In this document: positions 43,278-52,619 of the stretch, piece after piece
Layout: every line of letters starts with the position of its first letter
Numbering within the stretch: the stretch's first letter is position 1
Source: an uncultured Pelagibacteraceae bacterium
GTDB taxonomy: Bacteria; Pseudomonadota; Alphaproteobacteria; Pelagibacterales; Pelagibacteraceae
Length of the DNA: 64,000 nucleotides
Direction: 5' to 3'
NCBI GenBank assembly: GCA_902543375.1
Contig: CACBYE010000001.1
Coordinates: forward strand, 62,001-126,000
Translations under genes and position numbers: made by a program
Notes under the pieces: generated by a model
Seen by the model: the letters and a program-made list of their open reading frames with translations, nothing else
Told to the model about the DNA's origin: nothing
The model's database searches: none

Positions 43278-45709
43278 TAAGCTCTCAATAATTTATTTTC
43301 AGCATCATATGGGCCTTCCTCTAAAATTGTAGCCTCATACATTTTTCCTAATATATCAACTTTAAGTTTTTCACCGACATTAGCAAGATCAGGTTTTACC
43401 ATCGCTAATGCTATTGATTTATCTAACCTAAATCCATATTCACCACTTGTGGCTCTCCCTACAACTTTATCGTCTTTATAAATGGGGTTGTTTCCCAAAA
43501 CATCTGAGTCAGTTGTGTCATGGACCTCTAAAGTAACTAATTTATTATCAAATCCTTTTTCTCTCCATTTATTTAATGCCTCAAGCCCTATGAAATTACC
43601 TTTGTTGGGATGAATAAATCTGTCCAAACCTGATTCGTATGGAGAGTATTCAATAGATAATTCTGTACCTACTAATTTATAGGATTTTTCAAGCCTTAAA
43701 CTGTTCATTGCTCTTATTCCAAAAGGTTTTATTCCCAAATTTTTTCCCGCTTCCATTAATTTATCAAATATGTGGTTTTGATATTCAATTGGATGATGCA
43801 ATTCCCAACCTAATTCACCAACAAAGTTTACTCTCATAGCATTAACAGGCGCATACCCAACATTGACGTTTTTTGCAGTTAACCACTTAAAATTCTCACC
43901 TGAAAAATCATCTGTTGAAACTTTCTGCATTAATTCTCTTGCCTTTGGACCCGCTACGACAAGCACACCTTTACTGTTTGTTAAATCCTCAAATATAACT
44001 GAGCCATCACTAGGCATCCATTTTTGAATCCAGTCGTGGTCTAATCTTAAGTTTGCACCTGCTGAAACAAGATAATATCTATTTTCAGCTTCCTTCATGA
44101 TAGTAAATTCTGAATGGACTCCTCCTTTAGTGTTAAGAGCATGACACAAATTTATTCTACCAATTTTTTTTGGAAGCTTGTTTGCAACTAAATAATCTAA
44201 AAATTCTTCTGCCTTTGGACCTCTTATTCTACACTTTGCAAAAGCAGTCATATCTAAAAGACCAACATTTTCTCTTACATTTTTACACTCTTTTTTAATC
44301 GCATCGAACCATTTGGATCTTCTAAAAGACCAGTCGTCTTTCTGCTCCATACCATCAGTTGCAAAAAAGTTTGGTCTTTCCCAACCAAATTTTTGTCCAA
44401 ATACTGCTCCTAAATTTTTCATCCTCTCATAACATGGTGATGTTTTTAGAGGTCTTGCTGCAGGTCTTTCTTCATCTGGATAATGAGTTATAAAGACGTG
44501 ACTGTAAGCTTCTTCATTTTTTACTTTTAGATAAGATTTAGTTGCATAATTTCCATAACGTCTTGGTTCAACCCCAAGCATATCAATCGTTGGTTCTCCA
44601 TCTACTATCCATTCTGCTAGCTGCCATCCTGCACCACCAGCAGCAGTTATACCAAAACTATGTCCCTCATTTATCCAAAAATTTTTTAAACCCCATGCAG
44701 GCCCAACTATTGGGTTTCCATCAGGAGTATAACAAATTGCTCCATTATAAACCTTTTTAACTCCTACCTCACCAAAAGCAGGCACTCTATGTATTGCACC
44801 CTCAATATGAGGTGCAAGTCGATCTAAATCTTCTTGAAATAATTCATACTCAGAATTTTTTGATGGTCCCTCAAGATAACAAGCGGGTGCACCATCTTCA
44901 TATGGACCTAATATTAATCCACCAGCTTCTTCTCTCATATACCATCTGCTATCACTATCTCTTAACACTCCCATCTCTGGAAGGCCGTCTTTTTTTCTTT
45001 TTTGTATTTCAGGATGTGGTTCTGTAACAATGTATTGATGTTCTACAGGAATAACTGGAATATCTAAACCAACCATTTCACCAGTTTGTCTTGCAAAATT
45101 ACCCGAACAAGAAATAACATGTTCGCATTCAATTGAACCTTTGTCTGTTTCCACAATCCATCCATCTTTATTTTGTTTCATTGATAAGACGGTAGTGTTT
45201 CTATAAATTTCGGCTCCATTATTTCTTGCCCCTGTTGCTAAAGCTTGTGTTAAGTCTGCAGGTTGAATGTATCCATCCTCTGGATGTTGAATAGCCCCAA
45301 CTAAATCATCAGTATGACATAAGGGCCAAATTTCTTTTACTTGTTGTGGCGTTAAAAATTTAACGTCTACTCCTATAGTTTTTGCCACTCCAGCATATTG
45401 GTGATATTCGTCCATTCTATCTTTAGTGCTTGCTAAACGAATATTTGAAACAACACTAAAACCCACATTTTTTCCTGTCTCTTCCTCTAATTTTTTGTAA
45501 AGATCAACAGCATATTTGTGAAGTTGACCAACTGAATAGCTCATATTAAAGAGTGGTAACAACCCTGCAGCATGCCAGGTAGAACCAGATGTAAGTTCTT
45601 TTCTTTCAACTAAAACAACATCAGACCACCCTTTCTTAGCTAAATGATAAAGAGCACTTACTCCAACAACTCCACCTCCGACTATTACTACTTTGGTTTT
45701 AGTTTTCAT
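43277..45709 (-). CDS. Dimethylglycine/sarcosine dehydrogenase-type flavoprotein (FAD + GcvT domains)
   Basis: This 810-residue protein has an N-terminal DAO-type FAD domain ([18 protein letters not shown], then GSTWHAAGL near residue 44, where the histidine is the covalent flavin attachment in DMGDH) and a C-terminal folate-binding GcvT-like domain from about residue 430. It oxidises dimethylglycine or sarcosine, giving CH2-THF. It abuts etfB, its probable electron acceptor, as TAATG. Dimethylglycine arises from glycine betaine, a common SAR11 osmolyte and carbon source. Confidence 0.88.
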   Translation of the reverse strand: MKTKTKVVIVGGGVVGVSALYHLAKKGWSDVVLVERKELTSGSTWHAAGLLPLFNMSYSVGQLHKYAVDLYKKLEEETGKNVGFSVVSNIRLASTKDRMDEYHQYAGVAKTIGVDVKFLTPQQVKEIWPLCHTDDLVGAIQHPEDGYIQPADLTQALATGARNNGAEIYRNTTVLSMKQNKDGWIVETDKGSIECEHVISCSGNFARQTGEMVGLDIPVIPVEHQYIVTEPHPEIQKRKKDGLPEMGVLRDSDSRWYMREEAGGLILGPYEDGAPACYLEGPSKNSEYELFQEDLDRLAPHIEGAIHRVPAFGEVGVKKVYNGAICYTPDGNPIVGPAWGLKNFWINEGHSFGITAAGGAGWQLAEWIVDGEPTIDMLGVEPRRYGNYATKSYLKVKNEEAYSHVFITHYPDEERPAARPLKTSPCYERMKNLGAVFGQKFGWERPNFFATDGMEQKDDWSFRRSKWFDAIKKECKNVRENVGLLDMTAFAKCRIRGPKAEEFLDYLVANKLPKKIGRINLCHALNTKGGVHSEFTIMKEAENRYYLVSAGANLRLDHDWIQKWMPSDGSVIFEDLTNSKGVLVVAGPKARELMQKVSTDDFSGENFKWLTAKNVNVGYAPVNAMRVNFVGELGWELHHPIEYQNHIFDKLMEAGKNLGIKPFGIRAMNSLRLEKSYKLVGTELSIEYSPYESGLDRFIHPNKGNFIGLEALNKWREKGFDNKLVTLEVHDTTDSDVLGNNPIYKDDKVVGRATSGEYGFRLDKSIALAMVKPDLANVGEKLKVDILGKMYEATILEEGPYDAENKLLRA

Positions 45710-45765
45710 TATTTGATTCCTACTAAATTTTTATTCATTTCGAAACAAAATTGTATCAATAGTTT

Positions 45766-46239
45766 TTAGATTGAACTTCCTAGAGACACGGGACTTGACA
45801 CCATGGTAGTTAACCAGCAGTCCTTTAAAGGCCCGTCCTCTTTATATTTTTCAACCTGCCAATTAAACTTATGATAAATTTTATTTTTGTCTAATATGAT
45901 AACTTCAAATTGTACCCAATTGTCGCCACCTCTTATTTGAGTAATAGTGTGACTTATATGATTTATCATCATTTGATAATTGTTACTTTTTATCATTGTT
46001 TTAAATTTATCTAAAGGACCTGTTGCTTTTTTATTATTTGGATGAGCAAAATTCCAAGTCTGCTCTATTCCACTATCCTCATATACATCATTATTTTTTT
46101 GTAAACCAAGTAACTGTATTTTAACAACCTCAGAGGGTTTAATATTACTATTCGGCTTGAGTATTTCAGCTTTGGAAATTGAAATTAATATAAAAAATAA
46201 AACTAAAAAACTTAATGCTATTTGTATTTTTTTTAACAT
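45766..46239 (-). CDS. DUF4864 secreted protein
   Basis: This 157-residue protein has a signal peptide (to about residue 24, SISKA-EIL) and the DUF4864 layout: VVKIQLLGLQKNNDVYEDSG and IEQTWNFAHPNNKKATGPLD, then HISHTITQIRGGDNWVQFEV. Probably periplasmic, function unknown. It lies between DMGDH and the CoA-binding protein in the same direction. Confidence 0.75.
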   Translation of the reverse strand: MLKKIQIALSFLVLFFILISISKAEILKPNSNIKPSEVVKIQLLGLQKNNDVYEDSGIEQTWNFAHPNNKKATGPLDKFKTMIKSNNYQMMINHISHTITQIRGGDNWVQFEVIILDKNKIYHKFNWQVEKYKEDGPLKDCWLTTMVSSPVSLGSSI

Positions 46240-46251
46240 CTAAATTAAATT

Positions 46252-46701
46252 TCAAATTTTTTGATCAAGACGTGGTTTCCAAAATGGTCGGAAAAGCTCA
46301 ATCTTTGGACATCTGTCCATTACAACTTTAAGTCCTGCTTCCTCTGCTAAACGAGCAGCCTCATGATTAATCACACCAATTTGTCCCCATAACACCTTAG
46401 CACCAATTGAAATTGCTTCTTCGGCTATTCCATAAAGATCTTCTGGTTTTCTGAAAACTTCAACCATATCAACAGGACGATCGATTGATGCAAGATTAGG
46501 GTATACTTTTAAATTACGTATTTCTTTAATTTCAGGTTTTGGATTAACTGGTATCATATCATATCCAGTTTCGTGAAGTACTCTTAAAACTCCATAACTA
46601 AATTTAGTTTTATCAGGACTAGCTCCTACCATTGCAATAGTCTTAACAGACTTTAAAATATCTTTTAAATATTCATCACTGTAAGGTTTACTATGATCCA
46701 T
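46252..46701 (-). CDS. CoA-binding domain protein (YccU-like)
   Basis: This 149-residue single-domain protein has the CoA-binding Rossmann pattern: KTIAMVGASPDKTKFSYGVL near residue 16 and MIPVNPKPEIKEIRNLKVY. It resembles the N-terminal domain of succinyl-CoA synthetase alpha without the catalytic histidine region. Role unclear; the gene is 4 bases after the ferredoxin gene. Confidence 0.88.
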   Translation of the reverse strand: MDHSKPYSDEYLKDILKSVKTIAMVGASPDKTKFSYGVLRVLHETGYDMIPVNPKPEIKEIRNLKVYPNLASIDRPVDMVEVFRKPEDLYGIAEEAISIGAKVLWGQIGVINHEAARLAEEAGLKVVMDRCPKIELFRPFWKPRLDQKI

Positions 46702-46705
46702 TTAT

Positions 46706-47080
46706 CTACTTTTTTTTTACTTCTTTTAGAGTTGCTATATCAGCTTTTAGCTCATGTGGTGCAAGTGGGTCAAGGAAAGGATTACGATAAAGTTTATCAT
46801 GACTTTCAACACCAATTTCAATTTCACAATCAGTTTTTGGTTTAGCAACACACAAGACAACATAACCATTGTTAATTTGTCGATTATTTAGCGCAACTTG
46901 GGAGCGTTGATCTACTTCTCCTTTAATAAGTTTTGCAGCACAAGTTATACAACCTCCATATTCACAACCATAAGGAAGATCCAATCCTTGGGTGCGTAAT
47001 TCTTGAAGTAAAGGTTTTCTGTCAGAAACCTTGAAGGTTTTATTTCCACGATTGATAATAGTGATTTTTTTTAAAGCCAT
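46706..47080 (-). CDS. Plant-type [2Fe-2S] ferredoxin
   Basis: This 124-residue protein shows the cluster motif in LPYGCEYGGCITCAAKLIKG (three cysteines, near residues 39, 44 and 47) and the fourth in GYVVLCVAKP. The C-terminal 30 residues are extra compared with minimal ferredoxins. It overlaps mtoX by 10 bases, so its expression is coupled to methanethiol oxidase; a role as electron partner is an inference from this coupling. Confidence 0.88.
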   Translation of the reverse strand: MALKKITIINRGNKTFKVSDRKPLLQELRTQGLDLPYGCEYGGCITCAAKLIKGEVDQRSQVALNNRQINNGYVVLCVAKPKTDCEIEIGVESHDKLYRNPFLDPLAPHELKADIATLKEVKKK

Positions 47081-48444
47081 ATATCACTTGTGCAGTCTCC
47101 ACCGGGGTATCTACTTTCGTGACATCTGCTTGGTCCATTAGGTTCTTCGCCAAAGTTAACAATAAAATCTTTATTAATTTTCATACCCCCATTTTTTACA
47201 TCACAGTCAATCATGATCATTGCACCACCTTGCGTTTTTATATCAGGGTAAAATTGATTGTCCCAAGTTGAAAATAATGAGGTTGTTACATACATCCTTT
47301 TTCCGTCTAAAGATAGTTGATACATTTGAGGACCACCTGCAATCTTAACACCATTTATAAATGGTGCTTTTCCTAAAAGTCCTCCGATCCAAACTTGACC
47401 TGTCAACTTAGGTTTGTGAGGATCAGTAATATCATACTGTCTCATATCTCCATGGAGCCAATTGTTTAAGTAAAGATATTTATCGTCCATTGAAACAAGA
47501 ATTGCAGACATAACTCCGGGAATTGGAATAGGCCAATCAGGGTGAGGTTCGTTATCAACATCTATAATTTTTTCCCATTCCCATTTTCCATCTTTAGATT
47601 TCCAAAAATGAATAACATTTGAGCTAAGTGCTGCACCACAAAATCCATGAACACTATTAGGATCATGTTTAAATTTTACTTCTAAGGGTATTAAACCATC
47701 CTCTCCAAGATACATCGTCTCAATTGGTTCTTTTTTTTTAAAATCCCAGATATGAAGTCTTCTTCCATATTTTAGGTGCCCTACTTCCTCAAGATCGAAA
47801 CCAGGCATAAAAGTGTTAGGAGCAGCCCACTCTGAACTCACCATAACATTATGACGTGGTTGGTACCAAAAATCGTAACTAAAAGGAATATCTCCCATCG
47901 AATTTTCCCATCTTCCAACAATTTCAAAATCTTTATTTAAATGTAAATACCCTCCTGGCGCTTCCCCTTTTGCGTTACCAAGAAAAGAAATAATAATTTC
48001 AGAGCCTAAACAGTGCACTGTATGGGGGCCTGATAAATTTGTTTTAGATTTTATTTCTGAACCTTTAATCACTTTGTGGATTTTTGGAGCCAATGGGTTA
48101 GTTGCAGTATCGATTACATAAATATTGTTTGATCTGACACCTGGCACTAGTAAATATTTTCTACTCATTCCAGAGTCTCCATGGCATGAAGAACATGCGT
48201 TCCATCCCATATGATGTAACTCATCTCCAATTCCTGGCATCTCCAGACGATGAATAACTTGTGAATAACTAGGACTTGCTGGATCAACATCAATAGTAGC
48301 TAGATAATCTGGTTTTTGAATTCCGGTTCCAGTGTAAATCGCTATTGTGTAAAGAAGTTTTTCATTTGGTGCTTTAATGGCATCGGATGGACTAGCATAT
48401 CCAGGGCCACAACAAGTTTCATCAATTTTTTTTATATCACTCAT
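47071..48444 (-). CDS. mtoX: Methanethiol oxidase (SBP56 family) MtoX
   Basis: This 457-residue beta-propeller protein matches SBP56/MtoX: KLLYTIAIYTGTGIQKPDY near residue 30, HHMGWNACSSCHGDSGMSRK near residue 77 (candidate Cu ligands), DLEEVGHLKYGRRLHIW, and VHGFCGAALSSNVIHFWKS. It lacks a signal peptide, unlike some characterised MtoX proteins, and is expected in the cytosol here. The family oxidises methanethiol to formaldehyde, sulfide and peroxide. Methanethiol is produced from DMSP demethylation, which fits the DmdA-like gene a short way upstream. Confidence 0.88.
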   Translation of the reverse strand: MSDIKKIDETCCGPGYASPSDAIKAPNEKLLYTIAIYTGTGIQKPDYLATIDVDPASPSYSQVIHRLEMPGIGDELHHMGWNACSSCHGDSGMSRKYLLVPGVRSNNIYVIDTATNPLAPKIHKVIKGSEIKSKTNLSGPHTVHCLGSEIIISFLGNAKGEAPGGYLHLNKDFEIVGRWENSMGDIPFSYDFWYQPRHNVMVSSEWAAPNTFMPGFDLEEVGHLKYGRRLHIWDFKKKEPIETMYLGEDGLIPLEVKFKHDPNSVHGFCGAALSSNVIHFWKSKDGKWEWEKIIDVDNEPHPDWPIPIPGVMSAILVSMDDKYLYLNNWLHGDMRQYDITDPHKPKLTGQVWIGGLLGKAPFINGVKIAGGPQMYQLSLDGKRMYVTTSLFSTWDNQFYPDIKTQGGAMIMIDCDVKNGGMKINKDFIVNFGEEPNGPSRCHESRYPGGDCTSDIWL

Positions 48445-48450
48445 TAAAAT

Positions 48451-49227
48451 TTATTTATTTTTCCAAACAGGTTTTCTTTTTTCAAGAAAAGCTGAAATAC
48501 CTTCTTTGGCATCTATCGCCATCATATTTGCTGTCATCACTTTACTTGTGTAAGAATAGGCTTTTTTTAATGGCATTTCTAATTGTTTATAAAAAGCTTG
48601 CTTACCTATTTTAATTGTTAAATTGGATTTTGATGCAATTTTTTTTGCAATCTTTAAAATTTCATTATTTATTCTTGACTTGGAAAAGCAATCGTTGATT
48701 AAACCAATTTCCTTTGCGTAATTTGCTTTAATTGGTTCACCTGTTAAAAGCATTTTCATCATGTGTTTTTTACTTATTTTTCTGCTTACAGCTACCATAG
48801 GTGTGCTGCAGAATAATCCTATATTTACTCCTGGTGTTGCAAAAATAGCATCTTTAGTACTATAAGCTAAATCACAACTAGCAACCAATTGACAACCTGC
48901 AGCGAATGCTGCTCCGTGAACCTTTGCGATAACGGGTTTTCTACCCTCGACTATTTGAAGCATTAACTTTGAGCAAAGGTTAAATAATTTATTATATTTG
49001 TCTTTTTTCCTTAAATTTCTAACTTCTTTTAAGTTATGGCCTGCACTAAATCCTTTTCCAGCGCCTTCAAGAATTATTACTTTAACTTTTTTATCTTTAT
49101 CTAATTTTTTAAAAGTAGTTATTAAGTCCTTTAAATTTTTATAGGATAAAGAATTATAAGTTTTTGGCTCATTGATTATGACTCTTACAATATCTTTATT
49201 ATGATTTGTGATCTTAATATTCATCAA
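48451..49227 (-). CDS. Enoyl-CoA hydratase/isomerase family protein
   Basis: This 258-residue crotonase-fold protein has the oxyanion segments GAGKGFSAGHNLKEV near residue 54 and HGAAFAAGCQLVASCDLAYS near residue 102. The following FATPGVNIGLFCSTPMVAVS is close to the ECHDC3-like subgroup. Substrate uncertain. It precedes mtoX by 6 bases. A methylthioacryloyl-CoA hydratase (DmdD)-like role is tempting but not supported by any specific residue. Confidence 0.85.
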   Translation of the reverse strand: MMNIKITNHNKDIVRVIINEPKTYNSLSYKNLKDLITTFKKLDKDKKVKVIILEGAGKGFSAGHNLKEVRNLRKKDKYNKLFNLCSKLMLQIVEGRKPVIAKVHGAAFAAGCQLVASCDLAYSTKDAIFATPGVNIGLFCSTPMVAVSRKISKKHMMKMLLTGEPIKANYAKEIGLINDCFSKSRINNEILKIAKKIASKSNLTIKIGKQAFYKQLEMPLKKAYSYTSKVMTANMMAIDAKEGISAFLEKRKPVWKNK

Positions 49228-49230
49228 AAA

Positions 49231-49605
49231 TTATTTTAATTTACCTTCTTCTCTCATTTTGGCTCTAATTTTTGTAGCTGAAATCTTTTGTATTTCCTCA
49301 GGTAAAACGACTTCTTCTATTTTATATCCTACACCTCTTCCATAAGAAATATTTGTTATGTTAGGAACCAACATTATTTTAAAACGTCCTTCAAATTCTG
49401 GGTTTAGTTTATCCTCAATATTTTTTTTTACTGTATTAAAATCAAACGGATTATCATCAATGCCTTGAACATCCCTGACCTGTATACAAACTTGTCCAGT
49501 TTTTTTTATTATTTCTTTGAATAATGTATAGTGCCCATCATGAAATGGTTGCCATCTTCCTAACATTTGAGCAGTTGGTTTTTTATTGTCCCATTTGTAA
49601 GACAT
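49231..49605 (-). CDS. Small nucleotidyltransferase-like protein
   Basis: This 124-residue protein has the class I-like nucleotidyltransferase motif GRWQPFHDGHYTLF (H22, G24, H25) and ISATKIR near residue 109, found in nicotinamide, pantetheine and sulfate adenylyltransferases. It is shorter than those enzymes. It lies 2 bases after an APS-kinase-like gene, suggesting a functional pair. Which nucleotide and acceptor it uses is not visible. Confidence 0.75.
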   Translation of the reverse strand: MSYKWDNKKPTAQMLGRWQPFHDGHYTLFKEIIKKTGQVCIQVRDVQGIDDNPFDFNTVKKNIEDKLNPEFEGRFKIMLVPNITNISYGRGVGYKIEEVVLPEEIQKISATKIRAKMREEGKLK

Positions 49606-49607
49606 CT

Positions 49608-50012
49608 TTATATTTCCTTAAATATTTTTGGTGCCCAATTTTTAGCATCTTGAGTGGTAACATGAAAGTTATACTTATCTGGTTTAACAAACATCTTATT
49701 AGTATCATCAAATCTGCCCTCTTTTATAGTATCTACCCATATAATAAAATCAGCTGGAAATAGTGCTCTTGCTTCAGGAGTTGGGCAAATAAAATCAGCA
49801 ACAACGTGATTACCTTGACTTTTGTATTCTTGGGCTTTTGCCCACATTCTTTTTGCTTGTCTAGTTCTTCCCTCAGCCGAAAAATCCCAATCATTGGCTT
49901 CTTTTCTGACATCATCAGCATTTAGCCACTTTGCTTTGAGTAAAGGCACTAATTCAGAGGCTAAAGTCGTCTTACCAGAACCTGGCAATCCCATAATTAA
50001 TATAATCTTCAT
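49608..50012 (-). CDS. Adenylylsulfate-kinase-like P-loop kinase
   Basis: This 134-residue kinase has Walker A GLPGSGKTT (8-16) and APS-kinase-like LNADDVRKEANDWDFSAEGR near residue 31, but is about 40 residues shorter than normal CysC and lacks most of its lid and C-terminal substrate loop. It may phosphorylate a small nucleotide or sugar rather than APS. It is the first gene of the minus-strand run through mtoX. Confidence 0.8.
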   Translation of the reverse strand: MKIILIMGLPGSGKTTLASELVPLLKAKWLNADDVRKEANDWDFSAEGRTRQAKRMWAKAQEYKSQGNHVVADFICPTPEARALFPADFIIWVDTIKEGRFDDTNKMFVKPDKYNFHVTTQDAKNWAPKIFKEI

Positions 50013-50105
50013 GACCTCAAATAATTAACAACCTGTTTAATTTTAAGCAACAAATTTCATAGTTTCATTTAATAAAATTCTTTGACAGCTTTTTCAAAAA
50101 AGATA

Positions 50106-50846
50106 ATGATCTACAAAATGAATTTTTCTCTTGAAATTAGCCCAACTACAGATCTTGATACAGTACCTCCTATAAATGATATTTATATAACCATGTTACC
50201 AGGTGGGGACTACAAAGAGACAGCACACCAAGCAGTTGAGCTCGTAAATAGAGGATTTAATCCAGTTCCACATTTCCCAGCTAGATCCATGCATAACGAA
50301 AAGGAGCTTAAAGATTATATCTCTAGGTGTAAAGATGGTGGAGTAAAACAAGTATTGATAATTGGTGGTGGAAGAGAGCCTGTAGGAAAGTTTGACAGTT
50401 CTTTTCAACTTCTGGAGACAGGTTATTTTGATAAAATGACAATAGGAATTGCTGGACACCCAGAGGGTAGTCCTGATATATCGGATTCTGATTTAGAAAA
50501 AGCTATGAAAAATAAAAAGCCTTACGCTGATTATATAGTAACTCAATGGTTGCTAGATCCAGAGCCTATCATAGATTTTATTTCCAAACAAAGCGTGCCA
50601 GTACATGTTGGAATTACTGGACCTCTAAAAATATCAAGCTTAATTAAGTTTGCTAATATTGTTGGAGCAAAAAATTCCTTAAACTTTCTTAAGTCTAATT
50701 TTAGTAAGGCGTTAGATTTATTGAAACCTAAAGACCCTAATGATTTAATTGGGAAAGTTAAATCGCATACTGATTTCTTCCACATTTATACATTCGGCGG
50801 CTTGAAGGAAACTAACAAGTGGTTGAAGGAGAATAGTTATGTCTAA
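50106..50846 (+). CDS. Methylenetetrahydrofolate reductase family protein
   Basis: Taken from the ATG at 50106 (a second at 50118 is possible), the protein is about 246 residues with the MTHFR-type TIM barrel: FSLEISPTTDLDTVPPINDI, HFPARSMHNEKELKDYISR, IGIAGHPEGSPDISDSD. Divergence and short length suggest a specialised form. It overlaps the DmdA-like gene by 8 bases, so it probably processes the methyl group delivered to THF, oxidising CH3-THF to CH2-THF. Confidence 0.8.
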   Translation: MIYKMNFSLEISPTTDLDTVPPINDIYITMLPGGDYKETAHQAVELVNRGFNPVPHFPARSMHNEKELKDYISRCKDGGVKQVLIIGGGREPVGKFDSSFQLLETGYFDKMTIGIAGHPEGSPDISDSDLEKAMKNKKPYADYIVTQWLLDPEPIIDFISKQSVPVHVGITGPLKISSLIKFANIVGAKNSLNFLKSNFSKALDLLKPKDPNDLIGKVKSHTDFFHIYTFGGLKETNKWLKENSYV

Positions 50847-52197
50847 TGAATTTGACTATAGTAAATTAAAACATTTTACTTCAGTTGATCAGTCAGATCG
50901 AGAAGTTCCCTATAATTTAAGACAAAGCGGGCCTACAAAAGTTGAAATGTTAATTTCAACAAGAGTAAGAAAATCTCCTTATTGGCATTTATCTATGAAA
51001 GCAGGGTGTTGGAGAGCGACAGTATATAATCGTATTTATCATCCAAGAGGATACGTTAAACCAGAGGATGGTGGAGCAATGGTTGAGTATGATGCAATTG
51101 TAAATCATGTAACTATGTGGAATGTTGCTGTTGAAAGACAAATAAGAGTAAAAGGACCTGATGCAGAAAAATTCGTAGATTATGTTATTACAAGAGATGC
51201 AACTAAAATTTCACCTATGAGAGCTAGGTATGTAATTTTATGTAATGCATATGGTGGTGTATTAAATGATCCAATTTTACTTAGAATTTCAAAAGATGAG
51301 TTTTGGTTTTCTCTATCTGACTCTGATATTGGTATGTATTTACAAGGTGTGAATGCTGATGGTAAATTTGATTGTAAGATTGAAGAAACAGATCATTGTC
51401 CTGTTCAAATTCAAGGACCAAAATCCAAAGCTTTAATTAACGATCTATGTGGGGACCAATTTGACTTAGATAATATGCCTTTTTACGGTTTAGCAGAAGC
51501 AAAAATTGGAGGGAGAAGTTGCGTAATTTCTCAATCAGGTTTTTCCGGTGAAGCTGGATATGAAATTTATTTAAGAAACGCAACACTATATGCAGATGAT
51601 ATGTGGAATGCAGTTCTTGAAGCTGGAAAAAAACACAATCTAATGGTTATCGCACCTGCTCATCATAGAAGAATTCAAGCTGGAATTCTTTCTTGGGGTC
51701 AAGACATGGATCAGCAACATAATCCTTTTCAATGTAACTTAGGTTATCAAGTTTCTTTATCAGGAAAAGGAGAGTGGAATAAAAAAGCAGATTATGTTGG
51801 TAAAGCAGTTTTAGAAAAAATGAAAATGGATATTAAAGCAGGAAAGAAACCATACAAGTTACAACTTGTTGGATTTGAATTAGGTGGAAAGCCCATTGAA
51901 GATTATGCACCAGATTTTTGGCTTGTGTCGAATGCTGATGGTGGAGAACCTGTAGGTTTTATCACGTCACCTTGGTATCATCCTGAAAAGAAAAAAAATA
52001 TAGCCATGGGATACGTACCTTTTGATGGAAATTTAAATGCAAACGGATTTCCAAAAAATAAAACTGGATCTAAATTTAAAATTCATTTGCCTGCTCAGTA
52101 TTCAGAAAATCCAGGCACACCTGTTGATGCAGTGATTGTTGATATACCATTTAAGGAGTCTTACAATGCAAATACAAGGGAAGTAGTAAAAGGTTAA
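50839..52197 (+). CDS. DmdA-like THF-dependent demethylase (GcvT family paralog)
   Basis: This 452-residue protein resembles DMSP demethylase DmdA and GcvT: AMVEYDAIVNHVTMWNVAVE near residue 80, RQIRVKGPDAEKFVDYV, GGVLNDPILLRISKDEFWFS, and SGFSGEAGYEIYLRN near residue 235. DmdA itself is about 365-370 residues; this one is about 80 longer, with additional N-terminal and C-terminal sequence. The partner MTHFR gene overlaps its start. The methyl donor (DMSP, another sulfonium, or an O- or N-methyl compound) cannot be fixed from sequence. Confidence 0.75.
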   Translation: MSNEFDYSKLKHFTSVDQSDREVPYNLRQSGPTKVEMLISTRVRKSPYWHLSMKAGCWRATVYNRIYHPRGYVKPEDGGAMVEYDAIVNHVTMWNVAVERQIRVKGPDAEKFVDYVITRDATKISPMRARYVILCNAYGGVLNDPILLRISKDEFWFSLSDSDIGMYLQGVNADGKFDCKIEETDHCPVQIQGPKSKALINDLCGDQFDLDNMPFYGLAEAKIGGRSCVISQSGFSGEAGYEIYLRNATLYADDMWNAVLEAGKKHNLMVIAPAHHRRIQAGILSWGQDMDQQHNPFQCNLGYQVSLSGKGEWNKKADYVGKAVLEKMKMDIKAGKKPYKLQLVGFELGGKPIEDYAPDFWLVSNADGGEPVGFITSPWYHPEKKKNIAMGYVPFDGNLNANGFPKNKTGSKFKIHLPAQYSENPGTPVDAVIVDIPFKESYNANTREVVKG

Positions 52198-52286
52198 TTA
52201 TATTTTTGGGTTTTTTTAAATACTCTTTAAATTTATGAATTTTTTAAGATTTTGTTATTGTTGTATTGTTAGTTTAAAGATTAAGA

Positions 52287-52619
52287 TTATACTTTAAAAG
52301 ACTCCCCACAACCACAACGCTCCGTTTCATTTGGATTATTAAAAACAAAGGATGATGAAAAATCCTCTTTTTTATAATCCATTTCGGTACCGAGAAGATA
52401 CATGACTGCAGCTGTATCAATGTAAACTTTTACTCCTTTGTCTTCAATCAACTCATCATTTGGATTTACCTCTCTTGAGTATTCCATTACATAAGACATA
52501 CCTGCGCAACCTCCTGATTTTACAGAAACTCTCACACCAATTGCATTTTTTTCAGCATTGGACATTATTTCTTTAATTCTTAAGGCAGCATTATCACTTA
52601 GCTTAATTATAGGATTCAT
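52287..52619 (-). CDS. sufA: A-type Fe-S carrier SufA/ErpA
   Basis: From the ATG at 52619 (TAATG overlap with sufT) the protein has 110 residues; an upstream in-frame start at 52682 lies inside sufT and is unlikely. The three cysteines of A-type carriers are present: one in SGGCAGMSY and two in ERCGCGESFKV. It delivers Fe-S clusters from the Suf machinery to targets. It ends the suf operon. Confidence 0.92.
   Translation of the reverse strand: MNPIIKLSDNAALRIKEIMSNAEKNAIGVRVSVKSGGCAGMSYVMEYSREVNPNDELIEDKGVKVYIDTAAVMYLLGTEMDYKKEDFSSSFVFNNPNETERCGCGESFKV

Noticed and set aside
44794-45027. Antisense frames over the dimethylglycine dehydrogenase gene
   Set aside because: They have no ribosome-binding sites, unusual His/Leu-rich composition and lie opposite a well-conserved enzyme; shadows of its codon use.
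49608-50012. Calling this gene cysC
   Set aside because: It is too short and lacks the C-terminal APS kinase segments.
50839-52197. Calling this gene dmdA outright
   Set aside because: It is about 80 residues longer than DmdA and has clear additional sequence; only family membership is supported.
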